From: Lineus longissimus
Taxonomy: Eukaryota; Nemertea; Pilidiophora; Heteronemertea; Lineidae
Assembly: GCF_910592395.1 (NCBI RefSeq)
Contig: NC_088325.1
Coordinates: 3,375,501 to 3,439,500 of the forward strand
Length of the DNA: 64,000 nt
Reading direction: 5' to 3'
Shown here: one piece after another, positions 12,097 through 24,112 of the stretch
Layout: each line of letters starts with the position of its first letter
Position numbering within the stretch: position 1 is the stretch's first letter
Made by a program: the position numbers and the translations under genes
The notes under the pieces: model-generated
What the model was told of the DNA's origin: nothing
Seen by the model: only the letters and a program-made list of their open reading frames with translations
Databases searched by the model: none

Positions 12097-12512
12097 TTCT
12101 ACACGAGGACAGTTGGAACCGGCTTCGAGCCAGCTCGAGGCGGGTCAGGATAATTTTTACCGTGTAGAACTAAATCAGAACCGTCTCCAAGTGACCTGAC
12201 CCGAGGCGCGTTAGCACTGCAGTCTCGAGCCACTTGAGGCGGATTGGAGCCACTTCAAGACGCTTAATCTCTCGTGCAGAACCGATCTGGCCTCGAGTCA
12301 CTTTGCGCACGGTACTAAAATCGAGTAGTGCGGTATATAGCAGTTCATGAAAACACGCGCCACCATGCGACGGGTTAGTGGTTTAAGTGGCCTGAACTGA
12401 CCTGGGGCCGGTGATTTGATCCGTCTCCGTGTAGACAGCGTAAAGCCAGTTACAGGTGATCCGGCTTGAAGTGGCTCGAGGTGAGGAGGGCTAAAACCGT
12501 CCTCGTGTAAAA
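12097..12512. mobile_element. MITE with 18-bp terminal inverted repeats
   Basis: The left end 12097-12114 (TTCTACACGAGGACAGTT) matches the reverse complement of 12495-12512 with two differences. The interior (about 380 bases) is GC-rich and full of decayed GAGCCACTTGAGG-type phrases. No transposase ORF is present, so it is non-autonomous. The superfamily is unresolved. Confidence 0.65.
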
Positions 12513-12847
12513 GCAACTAATATCGCGAATTAGGTAAATTTAATACTGAACGGTTAACTTCAATATCAGTCAGACATCGTCGAGTAAGAAAACTTCAAAC
12601 CATAATGAGCACATATAGCAGGTCGGTGTCTGAATACTGGATTTCGCGTTTAAAGGAGCCTTCTCGGCTTTCGTACCGATCTATTTGGTCCATTTCCAGA
12701 CCACGCCTCTGATGGTGGTGTAACACCTATGTTTGTTCCCGATATTTTAGTGTTTCCATACAATAAACACCTAAAAAGGGAATGATTTTACACATAGAAG
12801 GAACAAAGAAAAACGGATCAATCTATCCTTCAGCGTCCGAACCATTA

Positions 12848-13098
12848 GGCACCTATTCGATAGAGCTATACCCTATACTATACTATACGCAAACAATAGT
12901 TTCATGGTCATGCACCCTTTGTGAAGCCATTGTTCGCGTATAGTGTAGTATACCGTATACCTCTATGGAATAGGTGCCTAAGGCACCTTCTCCATAGAGC
13001 TATACCCTATACTACACTATACGCGAACAATGGCTTCACAAAGGGTGCATGACCATGAAACTATTGTTCGCGTATAGTAGCTCTATGGAATAGGTGCC
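12848..13098. mobile_element. Two PIF/Harbinger-like MITEs head to head (palindrome)
   Basis: Unit 1 (12848-12978) and unit 2 (12982-13098) are inverted copies of one element with termini GGCACCT...AGGTGCC. They are separated by TAA, and the pair is flanked by TTA at 12845-12847 and 13099-13101. A 3-bp TTA/TAA target duplication is the signature of PIF/Harbinger elements. The core phrases (CATGGTCATGCACCCTTTG and its complement) pair almost perfectly, so the whole 250 bases form a near-palindrome. No ORF lies within. Confidence 0.85.
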
Positions 13099-13101
13099 TT
13101 A

Positions 13102-13795
13102 GGGGAACACTCAGTAATGGAAACACTCAAAAACGTAACACCGGGACGCGATGCGAATCTCCATGACGCCTAGTCAGTGCCGATGCGATGGACACCCAAG
13201 ACTCTGCGGCGTTGCCAATTTCCAAATCATCTTGATCATTTGCACCACCACCACCGCGGAATTGATAGGAATACTTTCAATATGTTGACCCGGGAGCCTT
13301 TTCATTAGCGGAACTGCCGCAGACGGACTTATTGCCGCCAATAAGACTTTTCCTAATGAATCTGTCTTCAGTGTCATCACCGGTGATATTCTGTTTCGTC
13401 GGCCATCGCCCTCAGGCAGATTATTGCTACAAAGATCGTCGTGATTGATGAGCCATGTCACCTCGGAAATGATGGCCATATTTTTGGTCAGTTGCGAGCA
13501 GTGAAAACTAATCGATGACCTGACATTGGACGAATGATGGGATCAGGGATATATAATCGCCTTATGGGGCTAACTGTTGTACTCATTTCATTTGTAGCAT
13601 CTCGGCGGGCGAGCAGTGCATGTGGTCAATGCTGACTTGATCCCCTTCCTGTTCAGGCAATTAACACTTGGTCGACAGCTCACAAACAAAAGTTTGTTTG
13701 TCCAGAATTTGACACCGTTACGCATATTTGCCCTTACTAGTTTAGGGCTTTCGACCCCAATGAAAGCAGTTTCGTGGTGGTCGATATCATCAAGA
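13102..13795. other. No supported gene
   Basis: Short ORFs without domains (13174-13479 minus; 13616-14041 plus overlapping an R1b repeat). Confidence 0.4.
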
Positions 13796-13915
13796 TTTTC
13801 TGATAACCCTTTGATAAGACAGTACGACAATGGAAACGTAGGCCTAAGTGCAAGCGGGCTTTGTTTTACGACAATAGACCGTGTAATTGGGCGATGTGTA
13901 AAATCTTTTAACTGT
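13796..13915 (+). repeat. R1 part b fragment
   Basis: Plus-oriented copy with the TTTGATAAGACAGTA phrase and the AGGCCTAAGTGCAAGCGGGC phrase; compare 785-925 and 23955-24090. Confidence 0.6.
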
Positions 13916-15062
13916 AATAGCGTAATGACATTACCACAGGCAAAGGGATGTCATCATCTTTTGCCACGAAATCCTTTATCTCTTATTCGTTCGTGGGCAG
14001 GATTGGTAACTAGATCACAGCAAATGAGGCGAGTGCCATGATATCTTCATTTTCTTTTCCCACCAATCCAGTCAATCGAAAAATGATTGGCTTGCCGAGT
14101 GCAGACATGTTACACTTTGAACCCTGTTTCAAGTGTACGGTCGAAATATTATCGGTTAATTGCCTTTTAAAGGGACACGTGGACCATTAGGTTCGTTTTT
14201 CAGGCAGAAATTGCTTCCAGCACGACGGTTAGGCCACGACGACATGCCGGCGGCTCCTTTCAACTCATGCCGGATCATTGAAACATCAATGAGCTGCAGC
14301 AAGCACTTTTAAAAGTTTTTAAATGGGCACCTCGTTCGTAATTCCTGGTGGTCCAGGTAAATAGAAATGCAGTTATACACAGTGCCGTAGTGCAGTTATC
14401 ATACATACGAATTTGCCGAAACTTTGTATTTATTCTATTTGTATATCTGTCTGCACAACAGCGTACTTAGACAATTTGAAATTGAAAAATAACGAAAATG
14501 CATAGAACTTACTCTCCCTCAAACAACCTCCTCATTATCGTCCAGCAATTAAGGTGATTCAAGGCAAACTACATGCACTCTTATTACGGTGCTGAAAGTT
14601 CCCTGTCAGAAAACGAGGTTTCGATCAAACGACAGGTTTTCTTTGGACGCCCGGAACCAGCAGCTGAGTTTGTCATCTGTCTGTCTCGATCAAGATTTCT
14701 TACACTTGTTCATTGATTTCATAAGAACAAAGACAAGAAGATTAATTAAAACTGCATACGGCTGTCGAATTTGTGTTGCTCCTCTTCACTGAATGAAAAG
14801 CAAAGTGGATTGTGGTTTCTCAAAAGTAGACATTGAAGAATGATACCCCGTCAATCGCCTCAGTTCACTTTTAATAATTGATAGCGTAAATTACAGGGAC
14901 GTCACGGCACCAACATTTTTTAGAGGTTTTGTTGATGTTGTTGTTGTGGTCTTGCTGGAGTAAAGATTCTCTTGTTTTTCTGTTTAAAATACAATGTTTT
15001 TATAATCCTCCGATGAGAGGACTAGCTTTATTTTTGCTGCGAGGCTCAAAGGTACATGTACG
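13916..15062. other. No supported gene
   Basis: No domain-bearing ORF. A segment near 14355-14400 (AAATGCAGTTATACACA, then TGCAGTTATCAT) recurs near 47350-47390, so a small repeat is likely. Confidence 0.4.
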
Positions 15063-15172
15063 CAAACTCCAAGCTTTGCTATTGGTAACTGTTGCTTAGC
15101 AATCGACTATGTAAGCACAGTTTACTTTTGATCAACGGAGCAAATTAAGCTTGTCCTTTCATTGGGAGATTG
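15063..15172 (+). mobile_element. R5 MITE copy (CAATCTCC family)
   Basis: About 110 bases beginning CAAACTCC and ending GGGAGATTG, with internal phrases CTATTGGTAACTGTTGCTTAG and CATTGGGAGATTG shared with copies at 33845-33974, 39880-40066 and 63695-63803. Its termini are inverted repeats of each other. It is non-autonomous and of unassigned superfamily. Confidence 0.7.
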
Positions 15173-17680
15173 GGCCATCCGCTGACTCCCCTTAAGTTCA
15201 CGCCAAGTTCCCGTCATGCTCTCGTCTATAGTAGTGCTCAATGGAGACACTCTGTTGCAAAATTCTGCGAAAGATTGGTCGTTGCGTCACGCAAAGAATG
15301 AGAGCGCTAGGCCTTTTTGTGTTAGAACAGAAACAGGAACAGGAATGTGACGGGGCATGATGGGAAGCTCACAGGAGCTTGTCAGAACAAAGGACGGAAA
15401 TCGGTAGACCACCATCAAATATCTGTCAACGGTTCATCCCCCGTCGTTTCCTCCCATCAGTGGAGGTTCCGAGTAAGGGTGACATCTCCCAGACAAGTGG
15501 TGATGACACGCCAATCTGCCTTAGATAGTCGCCACAGAAACTCTCCATTACGGCCGGTAATTCAAGGAGACATGCCGGAAAACAGATGCTAATCAGACGA
15601 AAGGGAGCCGCACCCATAAATTTGTCGACGGTCGACCCTCGATCGATTCAAGACAAGAAACAAATGTCATAGACGTGCTCGAAAATGTTACCAATATCAT
15701 ATTTCATATATTTTGTTTAAGAGATGGCTTGTAAGACCATCGAGTCAATAATCATGCTTTCTCCAATAAGAATATTACGGAAACAATGCGTTCTATTTGT
15801 TTATTTTGAAAATCATATTGCATTTCCGTGACGACGGATCTGGATTTATGTCTGGCATTATTTGTCATGTTTCTCATCTTATTGTTTGTCCCTTTCGTAG
15901 GCAGTTGACGCCAGGTTCAGTTTTTACAATACATTCCCCCTCAAATCGCCAAAATCCAGTCTGCAAAATCGTAACCTCTGCTCCGGAGAATGTTCTTACT
16001 CGGGTCTGGCGCGTCATCGTGCGTAAAGCCGCCTCCACTGCGCATGCCCCATCAATCTTTAATGAGTGTACGGGAAGGTTCGAAGTGAGTATTCGAACCC
16101 GCCAGCCGGTTGATCAGCATGCGATAGCTCGGTCGGTTATAACTCGCCTACCAGGGATATTGGTCTGACTGGTTATGTCTGTGAACTATAATCCTACAAT
16201 CGGGTTAGGGGACCAAAGAGATTAGCATGGGCTTTGACCAAGCTGCCGGCTGCCCAGTAACCTTCCATTCTACAGTAGCAGTTCCCAACATTACACATAA
16301 AATGACAAAAGTCAAAAACTGACCGAATCATCATGCCTTTCCTATGTTAATCCCTACAGGACCTAGTGATGTCTCCGAAAAAAATCGGATATACGTCGAA
16401 CACTTTACAAAATTTGTTTACTAATACTAATAAACAGATAAAGAACAATCGTACTGAAACAGAACTGAACTAAAAAAGCCTGCAGCTCACTCCTTTAAAT
16501 TGATGTCAACTTTTGTCGGCAAATAAAGTTAAGAAATCACCACATAAACACCAACGAGTTTGTTAAACTGTTGTACCTTTTTTATTCGAGTCATGTGTAT
16601 AGGTTTATTGCATTTGTCACTGTTCTGAATAGGTCATGGTTTAATGGCTTGTACGTGATGACTGATGAGAAATTCGGTTTTTCCTTACTACAAGTTCAAT
16701 TCATCAGGAGATTGCCTTGGAGAGGTTCCAGCGGTGCGGACATACTACTACGTGGCACAGAAAATGGTGTACACTTTTGATTTTGAATACCGCCAATGAC
16801 TTTAGATAAAGCAAAAGTGACTTCACCATCATAATCCACTGATGATGGACTGCTATATAGCATTTCGCGAAGATGACGTCACTGCAGCTGCTGCCCTCTA
16901 TTGCCCCATCGCTGAATTACAGGCAATGTCGGACAAACATGCGGTTTCGTAATGGATTCAGGCTTTCTTACTAGGGCAGTTAGATTCAATCTGGCACATG
17001 TCCGAGTGTTGGAAATACTACATAATTGTTCTGAATATTTCTCTCTCTGACTCTATGGTATCATTCATGCTAAAAACAATGCAGGGTCAAAGATAATTGA
17101 CTTTGAAATAAGCTCAAATGCGTGGAAATAAGTGTCGATGGCCGACTGTCACGTGACTAAAACGTCATCAATATCTTATGCAAATGACCTTGTGAGCTAT
17201 CAATAGTAACTTCGCGGGATGCTATTGAACTTGATTTCATGGTTTCTGAAAAACTGCCATTTTTTAAAAATCGAAGTATCTTGACTTTTTTCCAAGGTAA
17301 ATTCTTGCCATGAGTGCCTTCATACTTCTATTGTCTAGCTACAACATCCGCCATGATTCGTGTTAAGCATAGCAAACTAGAATTGAAGTGCAAATTAATG
17401 CAAGACAATGCATTTCTAATTAGACTTATTAAGACAGCACAAAACATGAAGCCCTTTAAAATTTGTATCTATGCATAAATTAAAGGCATACACTCACATT
17501 CCGCATGAATTTACCCTGGAATCATTTTCTTATCAAAATTAAGTTCATTGTTATAGTGAAGTCACGTCGCTCCCCCTCCCAAAAAAATAAATAATAATAA
17601 TAAACTAAGTTAATGCCATCGTTTATTCTTTTTGATCTCCTTTCCTGAATTGGTTACTGCGCAATTAGATTAAAATAATA
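15173..17680. other. No supported gene
   Basis: The largest ORF (15797-16168, plus, 123 codons) has no domain. A tRNA-like A-box phrase near 16128-16150 was examined and not accepted. Nothing else recognised. Confidence 0.4.
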
Positions 17681-17770
17681 AAACTGAATTGAATTGAATT
17701 TAAATTTGAATTCGAATTTGAATTTGAATTTGAATTTGAATTTGAATTTGAATTTGAATTTGAATTTGAA
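17670..17770 (+). repeat. (GAATTT)n hexanucleotide repeat, probable LINE tail
   Basis: GAATT and then TTTGAA/GAATTT units run from about 17684 to 17770, preceded by AATAATAAAACTG. An AATAAA-like phrase followed by a short tandem tail is how several LINEs end, and the LINE at 55430 and the tail at 42900 have related TTTGAA units. The repeat is certain; the LINE origin is inferred. Confidence 0.75.
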
Positions 17771-18830
17771 ACTTTTGTACCCTTGCTTGCCTGTATGGGT
17801 AGATTATGGTTACCCAACGAAAATCTCAAGTTGCAATGAAAATCCATCCATGATTGTTGAGATGTTCTCTGTGGTAGTTTATTATAAAGGTCTTGGTTAA
17901 CAAAAGGCAGCACCAAATTCAACTGTCGGTCGGAAATGTAAATACCTTTACCGCAAAAAATAATGTTGGTATTACGATCAAACAAATTGGAAACAGGATT
18001 AATTAGGCCCAGCTACATGCTGCCGAAATTTGCTAAATGATTGTAAATATTTTTGAAGCCTTCTAAAATCGAAAGTGTGTTATCTTTTCTCGGACACTTA
18101 GTATGATCACCCGTTTGCCAGATAATATAATTCTAATCAATAACCGGACCAATGTATTTTACAGCGCAATAAAAATCACCCATCGGGATAGAGGCAAATC
18201 AATGGATTGTCATTCCGACCATGAGGGTAGATTGGCTATGTTGCAATGATCATGTTGATGTTTTTGTGGTGAAGAAGTCAAGCTTTCTTGGCCAGTATAG
18301 ATAATGAATAGAGATGGATTTTTTGGAACAGAGCTGATCGCAAGGGAATTAGCTTTAGCTACGTTTGAAAATCCTTTGACAGTACAGTACCATTACCTTA
18401 ACATTATACAAAGCACATTGACCACCGCGAGATGTCTTTCACCGCTCCAGCGGTGTCGTTCGCGCTCCAGCCCAAAATGACGCAGGCATAACATTTACGA
18501 ATGGACCGCAGTAGCTTGAAATCGACAGGACAGTCATTCCTTAGCTTTGAAGATTCTAATCAAGTTGTTCCAAATAATTGACCCGATAGCAAACGGGATG
18601 ACGGCAGATAGACAGACTTAGAATGATGATGGCACCAATGATTTCTCATTAGGGAGAAGGATTAATTACCGAGAGTGCAGTTTGGTCATACCAGCCTTAG
18701 ATCGACAAGCCCGTCCCTTCAGAAGATAGATGGAGAGCGCGCTAAATGGGAGCTGAAGTTCTAATCAGAGGATCCAGATTGCACGAGATAATTTTCTACG
18801 GCCTGAAATCTTGAGACCTCAGTAGAGACT
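17771..18830. other. No supported gene; one repeat end
   Basis: No domain-bearing ORF. At 18463-18508 there is a fragment matching the right end of the R6 MITE (GCTCCAGCCC through CATTTACGAATGGACC). Confidence 0.5.
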
Positions 18831-19325
18831 GTGTGTTGTCCTTTAAAAGCCGGCCCCTGGTGCACTGTCCGTAATTTTGGATAAATTTGAATGGATTTTG
18901 GGGGCAATTTTGGGGGTTTCGTGGTCTTGTATTTGGACTGTGTGTTGTCTTATAAAAGCCGGCCCCTGGTGCACTGTCCGTAATTTTGGATGAATTTGAA
19001 TTGATTTTTGGGGCAATTTTGGGAGATTTCGTGGTCTTGTGTGGGACTTTGTGTTGTCTTATAAAAGCCGGTGTAGAAGTTTAAAATGTCCTAGGATAGA
19101 ATGCCCGGGAAAAAAAGGATTCTATTATGCCCTACAATCTCTGAGCTATTGACGGTCAGGGTCTCTATAGAACTATATTGCAGAATACAATGGGGGGGGG
19201 GGGGGGCATTTGGTACTGTTACACCGGCCCCTGGTGCACTGACCGTAATTTTGGATCAATTTGAATTGATTTTTGGACTGACATTTTGGGGGTTTTCGTA
19301 CTCTTGTCTGCTGGTTAAATACACC
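18831..19325 (+). repeat. 109-bp tandem repeat, interrupted
   Basis: The phrase GTGTGTTGTC recurs at 18831 and 18940 and, slightly altered, at 19049, giving a 109-base period; each unit holds AAAGCCGGCCCCTGGTGCACTG. A further partial unit lies at 19222-19325 after an intervening R4 copy and a run of 15 G (19192-19206). The R4 copy therefore looks inserted into the array. Confidence 0.85.
19071..19173 (+). repeat. Interspersed repeat R4, copy 2
   Basis: Matches 8345-8474 and interrupts the 109-bp tandem array. Confidence 0.55.
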
Positions 19326-19675
19326 TTTGGGATATGGTAATAGTCGTTTTTTAACCCCTGGCCAACATAATGGAATAATACACCGGTTGAAATCAACATA
19401 TTGACAGGACAGGCTGCAACCATAGCTTTCCGGAAACTCAGAGCCATTGACAGCACCATAAAGATACCGGGTCTTGGCATAAAGATTAGGATTTTATATG
19501 GCTTATGTCCGATCAGTGCTTTTATTACATCCTGGTTCCTGTGGCGCATCGTGGAAGTGCGATGGTAATAAACGCATAAAAGGCGAGGTGGTGGCCAAAA
19601 GCACCAACCAAAAAAACTACAGTCTTGGAAATAAAAGTTTTGGAGCGTTTTCGGCCCATACAAATGGTAGTACAT

Positions 19676-20101
19676 GTATATAAATGTTGAAACGAGCCAA
19701 ATGAAACAAGTCAAACTAAACGATCCAAATACACATTCTAAACATGAAATTGAAGATCACGTTTAGATGTAATATGATTGAAAAGTCTTAGGTTGATATT
19801 TGCATGAAATGAAAAAGCACTTTTAATCACTTAGGCACACTTAATTTGGCATGTTTAGGTTTTAAACAAACCAAAATAAACGACTGAATGAGACGTTTCA
19901 TGGTGCATCTTGCAAAACTTAAAATGAGCCAAATTGAATGGGACTATGTGAAAAATATTTCATTTTATGCCATAAACACACTCGACCGAACCATACAATG
20001 AATATTGCATGTAAATTTGATCTTTAAATTCATGTTTAAAACGTTTATTTGGCTCGTTTAGTTTGGCTTGTTTCATTTGGCTCGTTTCAACACTTACATA
20101 C
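19676..20101 (+). mobile_element. MITE with about 50-bp TIRs, full copy
   Basis: The left end from about 19686 (GTTGAAACGAGCCAAATGAA) is matched by the reverse complement of the right end up to 20091 over some 45 bases. Weaker pairing of the outer GTATRTAAAT phrase extends the ends. The TIRs carry repeated GAGCCAAA phrases. No ORF is present. Confidence 0.85.
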
Positions 20102-20246
20102 TACCTACACAAATATGTGTCCCGTAGAGCTTTTTCAGTGAAGTGGAAAACCCTTAGAAACCACTTCATTTTACCTCCTATGATCTGTAGATGTTTACAA
20201 TTCAATTGCCATCCTGAAGCTCGTGGTCTTATGTACAGGGAATGGT

Positions 20247-20585
20247 TGTATGTAAATGTTGAAACAAGCCAAACTAAACGATCCAAATAAACGTTTTAAC
20301 CCTAAACTTAAAGATCAAGTTTACATGTAATATTCATTGCAGGATTCGGTCAAGTATGTTTATGGCATGAAATATAATATTATTCACATAGTCCCATTCA
20401 ATTTGTTTCATTTTTAGTTTTGCATGGTGCACCATGAGACGTTTCATTCACTCGTTCATTTTGGCTTGCTTAAAACTTGAAACGAGCCAAATTAAGAAGG
20501 CCTGAGTGAATAAAAGCATTTTCATTTTATGCAAATATCAACCTAAGGCCTGCAATCATATTAGGCCTACATCTAAACGTAATGA
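20247..20585 (-). mobile_element. Inverted, truncated copy of the 19.7-kb MITE
   Basis: Reading the minus strand of 19676-20101 reproduces this stretch with moderate divergence (for example CATAGTCCCATTCAATTTG and CAAATATCAACCTAAG). The far TIR is missing. With its partner it forms a long inverted repeat around a spacer of about 145 bases. Confidence 0.8.
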
Positions 20586-22652
20586 TAGCACTAAGTGTGA
20601 ATGATAATTAACTCACTCAATTAGGTCACCTCATTAACCCCATTGAATATACTTGGGCCTGATCTTCAACGCCCTTTTTGGGAAGCCCTGGTATTTTTCA
20701 AAGTTTTTTCAAGAAATCTGACTTGTGTCGGATAAATCATGGAAAAGTTAGGGAAGTCGTTTAGAAGTCGGGAGTCTCCTACCAGTGAATCCCTCATTAT
20801 GGATCCATGGATGGACACTTTTGCCTGTGTCATAGTATAGAGCTATGGGTGCTATGAGCTCCATCTTCATGGTTGCTTAATGGCGACGAACGGGCTCCAG
20901 AGTAGGAATAGCGTACAGTTATCGTAAATCTCTGATAGTGACACGAACGATAATGCTCGGACACTCTCAATTGCCATAAAGCAGAGCTAATGGACGGAGA
21001 AGCTGATGAGAACATCAATACAACACAAGGATCGGGTACAGGGTCAATTTCCAGGTCGAATATACCGCTCAGATTCTTATAAGAGCGGGTGCGAAAGCGG
21101 GAAATCGCGCTGTTTTCACAGGCGTTAGATTAATTTCGGTGTTCATCATCTGCTCGGCGATATTGTAACTTACCACTAGGTCAGGCCTGTTTAATGTGGA
21201 AAACCGCCAAGGTTCCACCTATGTTAGATTTAGATCTTTGAATACAGCTTTGCGTGTGATATTCGAGAGCGGGGGTGTTATTCATGTATTCAGCTTGATT
21301 CGGCAGCGGCGCTATTGGTCAGAGCGTAATTGATTTTGGTCTCTTTCAATGAAGGTCTGATGAACGTCAGTCCGATTTTTGGTGAATTCACACAAATCTC
21401 AGCTGTTTAAAAATGTGTCTTTTTATCCGACCCTTCTTTTGCGTTTAGTGTGGACCTCTCATGAGACTGTATGGTAGTGTAAAGAATCCGTGATAATTTA
21501 TTACCTCATACCGGTGTAAAAGAAATGCAAGTCCCCCCGGAATCTAAGTCCGGTCCTTTTGTTAAAGTGAATAGAGTCGCCGAGTTCCTTTGTTGAAGAT
21601 TATGTAGCTAACCCTAACCAAACCATTAACCACATTCGTTGACAATACACAGCTATTATATGGGGTCGTGCATTCCTAGGACGTCCATTCCTTTTACACC
21701 GGTATACCCGCATCAAAACTCAAACTTTGAATTTGCCGGCCTCGAGCACTTTGAAACTAAATCATTAGACAAGAGTTTTTCAGATATAGATGAGGCCAAA
21801 GGTACTTGGCTGACATCATGACTGACCCGCTTTATTTGGCTCCGTGAAAGAGCATGGATGAGGCCTACCCCGAGGATAATCTAGTGTTGTGCTACACCAC
21901 TATCCTTTGGTAAATGTGATCTGGGCACATTCCTGAGATCAACTAAGTACCTTCGGCAAGAATGATATGAAAAACGCCATGAAAAACACTTTATAACCCA
22001 CTGAGAGACTAGATTAGTCCTGATATCCGTATACTGATTGGGTCGGTAATATAAACACTCCACACACTGACCTGGCACGTCAACTCTTATGCGCAGACAG
22101 TAAATGACCGAAAGTCGTGCCAAGGCTAAGACAGGGAATCCTCGACGTGATAAAGCTAATCAGATTTTTATGTAGCCCCGGAAAGCTGGTAATAGGAGCT
22201 AATACGGCTATTGTTTGGGAATAAGATTCATTGAACAGAGGGCAAGCGGACGAACTGTTGATGATGAGAGACCAACGAGGCTACTTGTGATATATCGCTT
22301 TGGGTCGATAAAAATGAGTACGCTATTAAATATGTTTGGGCATTATTGTATCGCGTACACCTGCTCTTTACAGAGAGAGTCTTTTTTCGTTATGACAATT
22401 GCTCAGGTATTAAGCTAATGTCCATATCGATTCCCACCAATTTAAGTATTAACTATTATTGTAATTTAATCTACATTGTGAGCTTTCATGTTATTATCAA
22501 CTCATTCATACCAATAATTGTCCTAATGGTATTTACTAGGTTGATATTAGTGCCGTTCAGACGACAGAAATTCAGCCCGCTGAGATCCGATCGAATCCGA
22601 ATGCGGTCTTATGCGGTCTTTTTGGAAAGCGTTTAAAGCCTAAAGCCTAAAA
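20586..22652. other. No supported gene
   Basis: Only short domain-less ORFs. No repeat family recognised. Confidence 0.4.
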
Positions 22653-22770
22653 CTTGGTGATTAAATCAACTTGCATTCAGCGGGAAGTGGATCGACCACA
22701 AATTATATACTTAGTCACAATCATTTGTGGAAACAATCCGATTTTTCTTCCGTCGCAAAAAAAGGGTCAT
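22653..22770 (+). repeat. Local duplicate, first copy (about 110 bp)
   Basis: Matches 23733-23850 at high identity, including GGTGATTAAATCAACT and ATCATTTGTGGAAACAATCC. The copies lie 1080 bases apart. A 20-bp phrase from the right edge (22768-22787, GGGTCATGTAGCCGTTGTTG) also recurs at 23001-23020. Confidence 0.85.
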
Positions 22771-22880
22771 GTAGCCGTTGTTGCGACGGCTCCTCGATCA
22801 TTTCACTGAAAATGACTCACAGCGTACCAAACACTTTAAGTTACGTATCGGGTGGTCGCAGTGGTGGTGATATTCATCAT

Positions 22881-22948
22881 GGTTACTTCCGGTTGGCCTC
22901 TTCCGGTTTAAGAGGTAAATGAAGTCCAGTCCTCTCATTGGGAGATTG
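22881..22948 (+). mobile_element. R5 MITE fragment (right end)
   Basis: Carries GGTTGGCCTCTTCCGG and the terminal CTCTCATTGGGAGATTG seen in the complete R5 copy at 33845-33974. The left part is absent. Confidence 0.6.
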
Positions 22949-23252
22949 GAAATTGACGTCACGTTTCGACACAACAGGGCAACGCTCTAGTGCCAGTCAG
23001 GGTCATGTAGCCGTTGTTGTGATTATATACAGGTATAGTTTTTCTGGAACCCTTATTCATGACAGTTGTTGTTGTAGGTCTTCTTGTGTCGTCTTATAAT
23101 CTCGCCATAAGCCTGTTGCATGGCATCTGTACTTACTTTCAGTAATCTCCCAGTCAGACAGGCACAAAGACTGCTTCGATAAAATCTGAGTCGCCTCATG
23201 TCTCACTTTCAAACCATGATATTTAGGATAACAAGTACAGAGTCCTAAAGGG

Positions 23253-23505
23253 AATTTCGCACGACCTCCGTTTCGGCCAACATTTTACATTTCTCGGGCT
23301 GTAAAAAATATACCTTCTCATTTCCAGTTTATAAATCCGGCGCTGATCAGTAAGCTAGACTTGGCCTGATGAACTTGTGGACAATAAGGTCTGCAATAGG
23401 GTTCCATTCAGAAACTCGGGTACGAGTTGATGATGCAGTTGCTTTGAAACCGACTGAGGCGCCTTAATGGCATTGGGTTGCTCGTACGAAGTTCGCTTTA
23501 AGGGT
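23253..23505 (+). repeat. R1 part a copy
   Basis: Aligned with 381-650 and 25705-25925; shared TTTCGCACGAC, CTTCTCATTTCC, GGTTCCATTCAGAAACTCG and ACCGACTGAGGCG. Confidence 0.7.
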
Positions 23506-23732
23506 TGACCATATACACCCACCGCCATTTTGACCAAAACTTGAAATCTTTAGAATTTGATTTGATTTTCAAGCCTTGCGCTGCATGGACGACCAAGGCT
23601 CGATAATCTCATCACAGTTGGAGTGTCACACACGTATTCCTCAACACGTCTGAAAGGCGCGATAAAGAATATTTTAAGAGGAACACTGATTACGTCCGTG
23701 CAATGGCAGCTAACCAGTTGGAGAGGTGACTT

Positions 23733-23850
23733 GGTGATTAAATCAACTAGTATTCAGCGGGAAGTGGATCGACCAGAAATTATATTCTTAGTCACAATCA
23801 TTTGTGGAAACAATCCGATTTTTCTTCCGTCGCAAAAAAAATCAAGTTCT
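23733..23850 (+). repeat. Local duplicate, second copy
   Basis: See 22653-22770. It lies between an R1a and an R1b segment, as if it had been inserted or copied into an R1 element. Confidence 0.85.
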
Positions 23851-23954
23851 CGTTCAAGTGACTATCTTATCTACCATCTAACATTACGCTAAATCGCCAT
23901 TGTCGTTTAGGCCTATAGACCCCCATGGGAGATGTTCCATGGGGGTCGACGTTA

Positions 23955-24090
23955 TCAATATTAGCTCTGATAACCCTTTGATAAGACGGTAAAACAATGG
24001 GAATATAGGCTTACGCGCGAGCGGGTTTGGGAAGACAATCTACCGTGTATTGAGCTAGGCCTGAATTCTTTTATTTGTGAGGTAAAGGGC
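23955..24090 (+). repeat. R1 part b copy
   Basis: Carries CTGATAACCCTTTGATAAG and CCGTGTATTGAGCTAGGCC; together with 23253-23505 it repeats the a-then-b order seen at 381-925. Confidence 0.6.
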
Positions 24091-24112
24091 ATGTAATATA
24101 GTGTTCCCCTCA

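Noticed and set aside
15797-16168. 123-codon plus-strand ORF
   Set aside because: No recognisable domain, no conserved neighbour, and a length expected by chance in 64 kb.
16120-16175. tRNA-like A-box phrase (TAGCTCGGTCGGTTATA) and a GGTTCGAATAC phrase on the opposite strand at about 16085-16096
   Set aside because: The two boxes are on different strands and no cloverleaf can be folded by eye; at most a decayed SINE.
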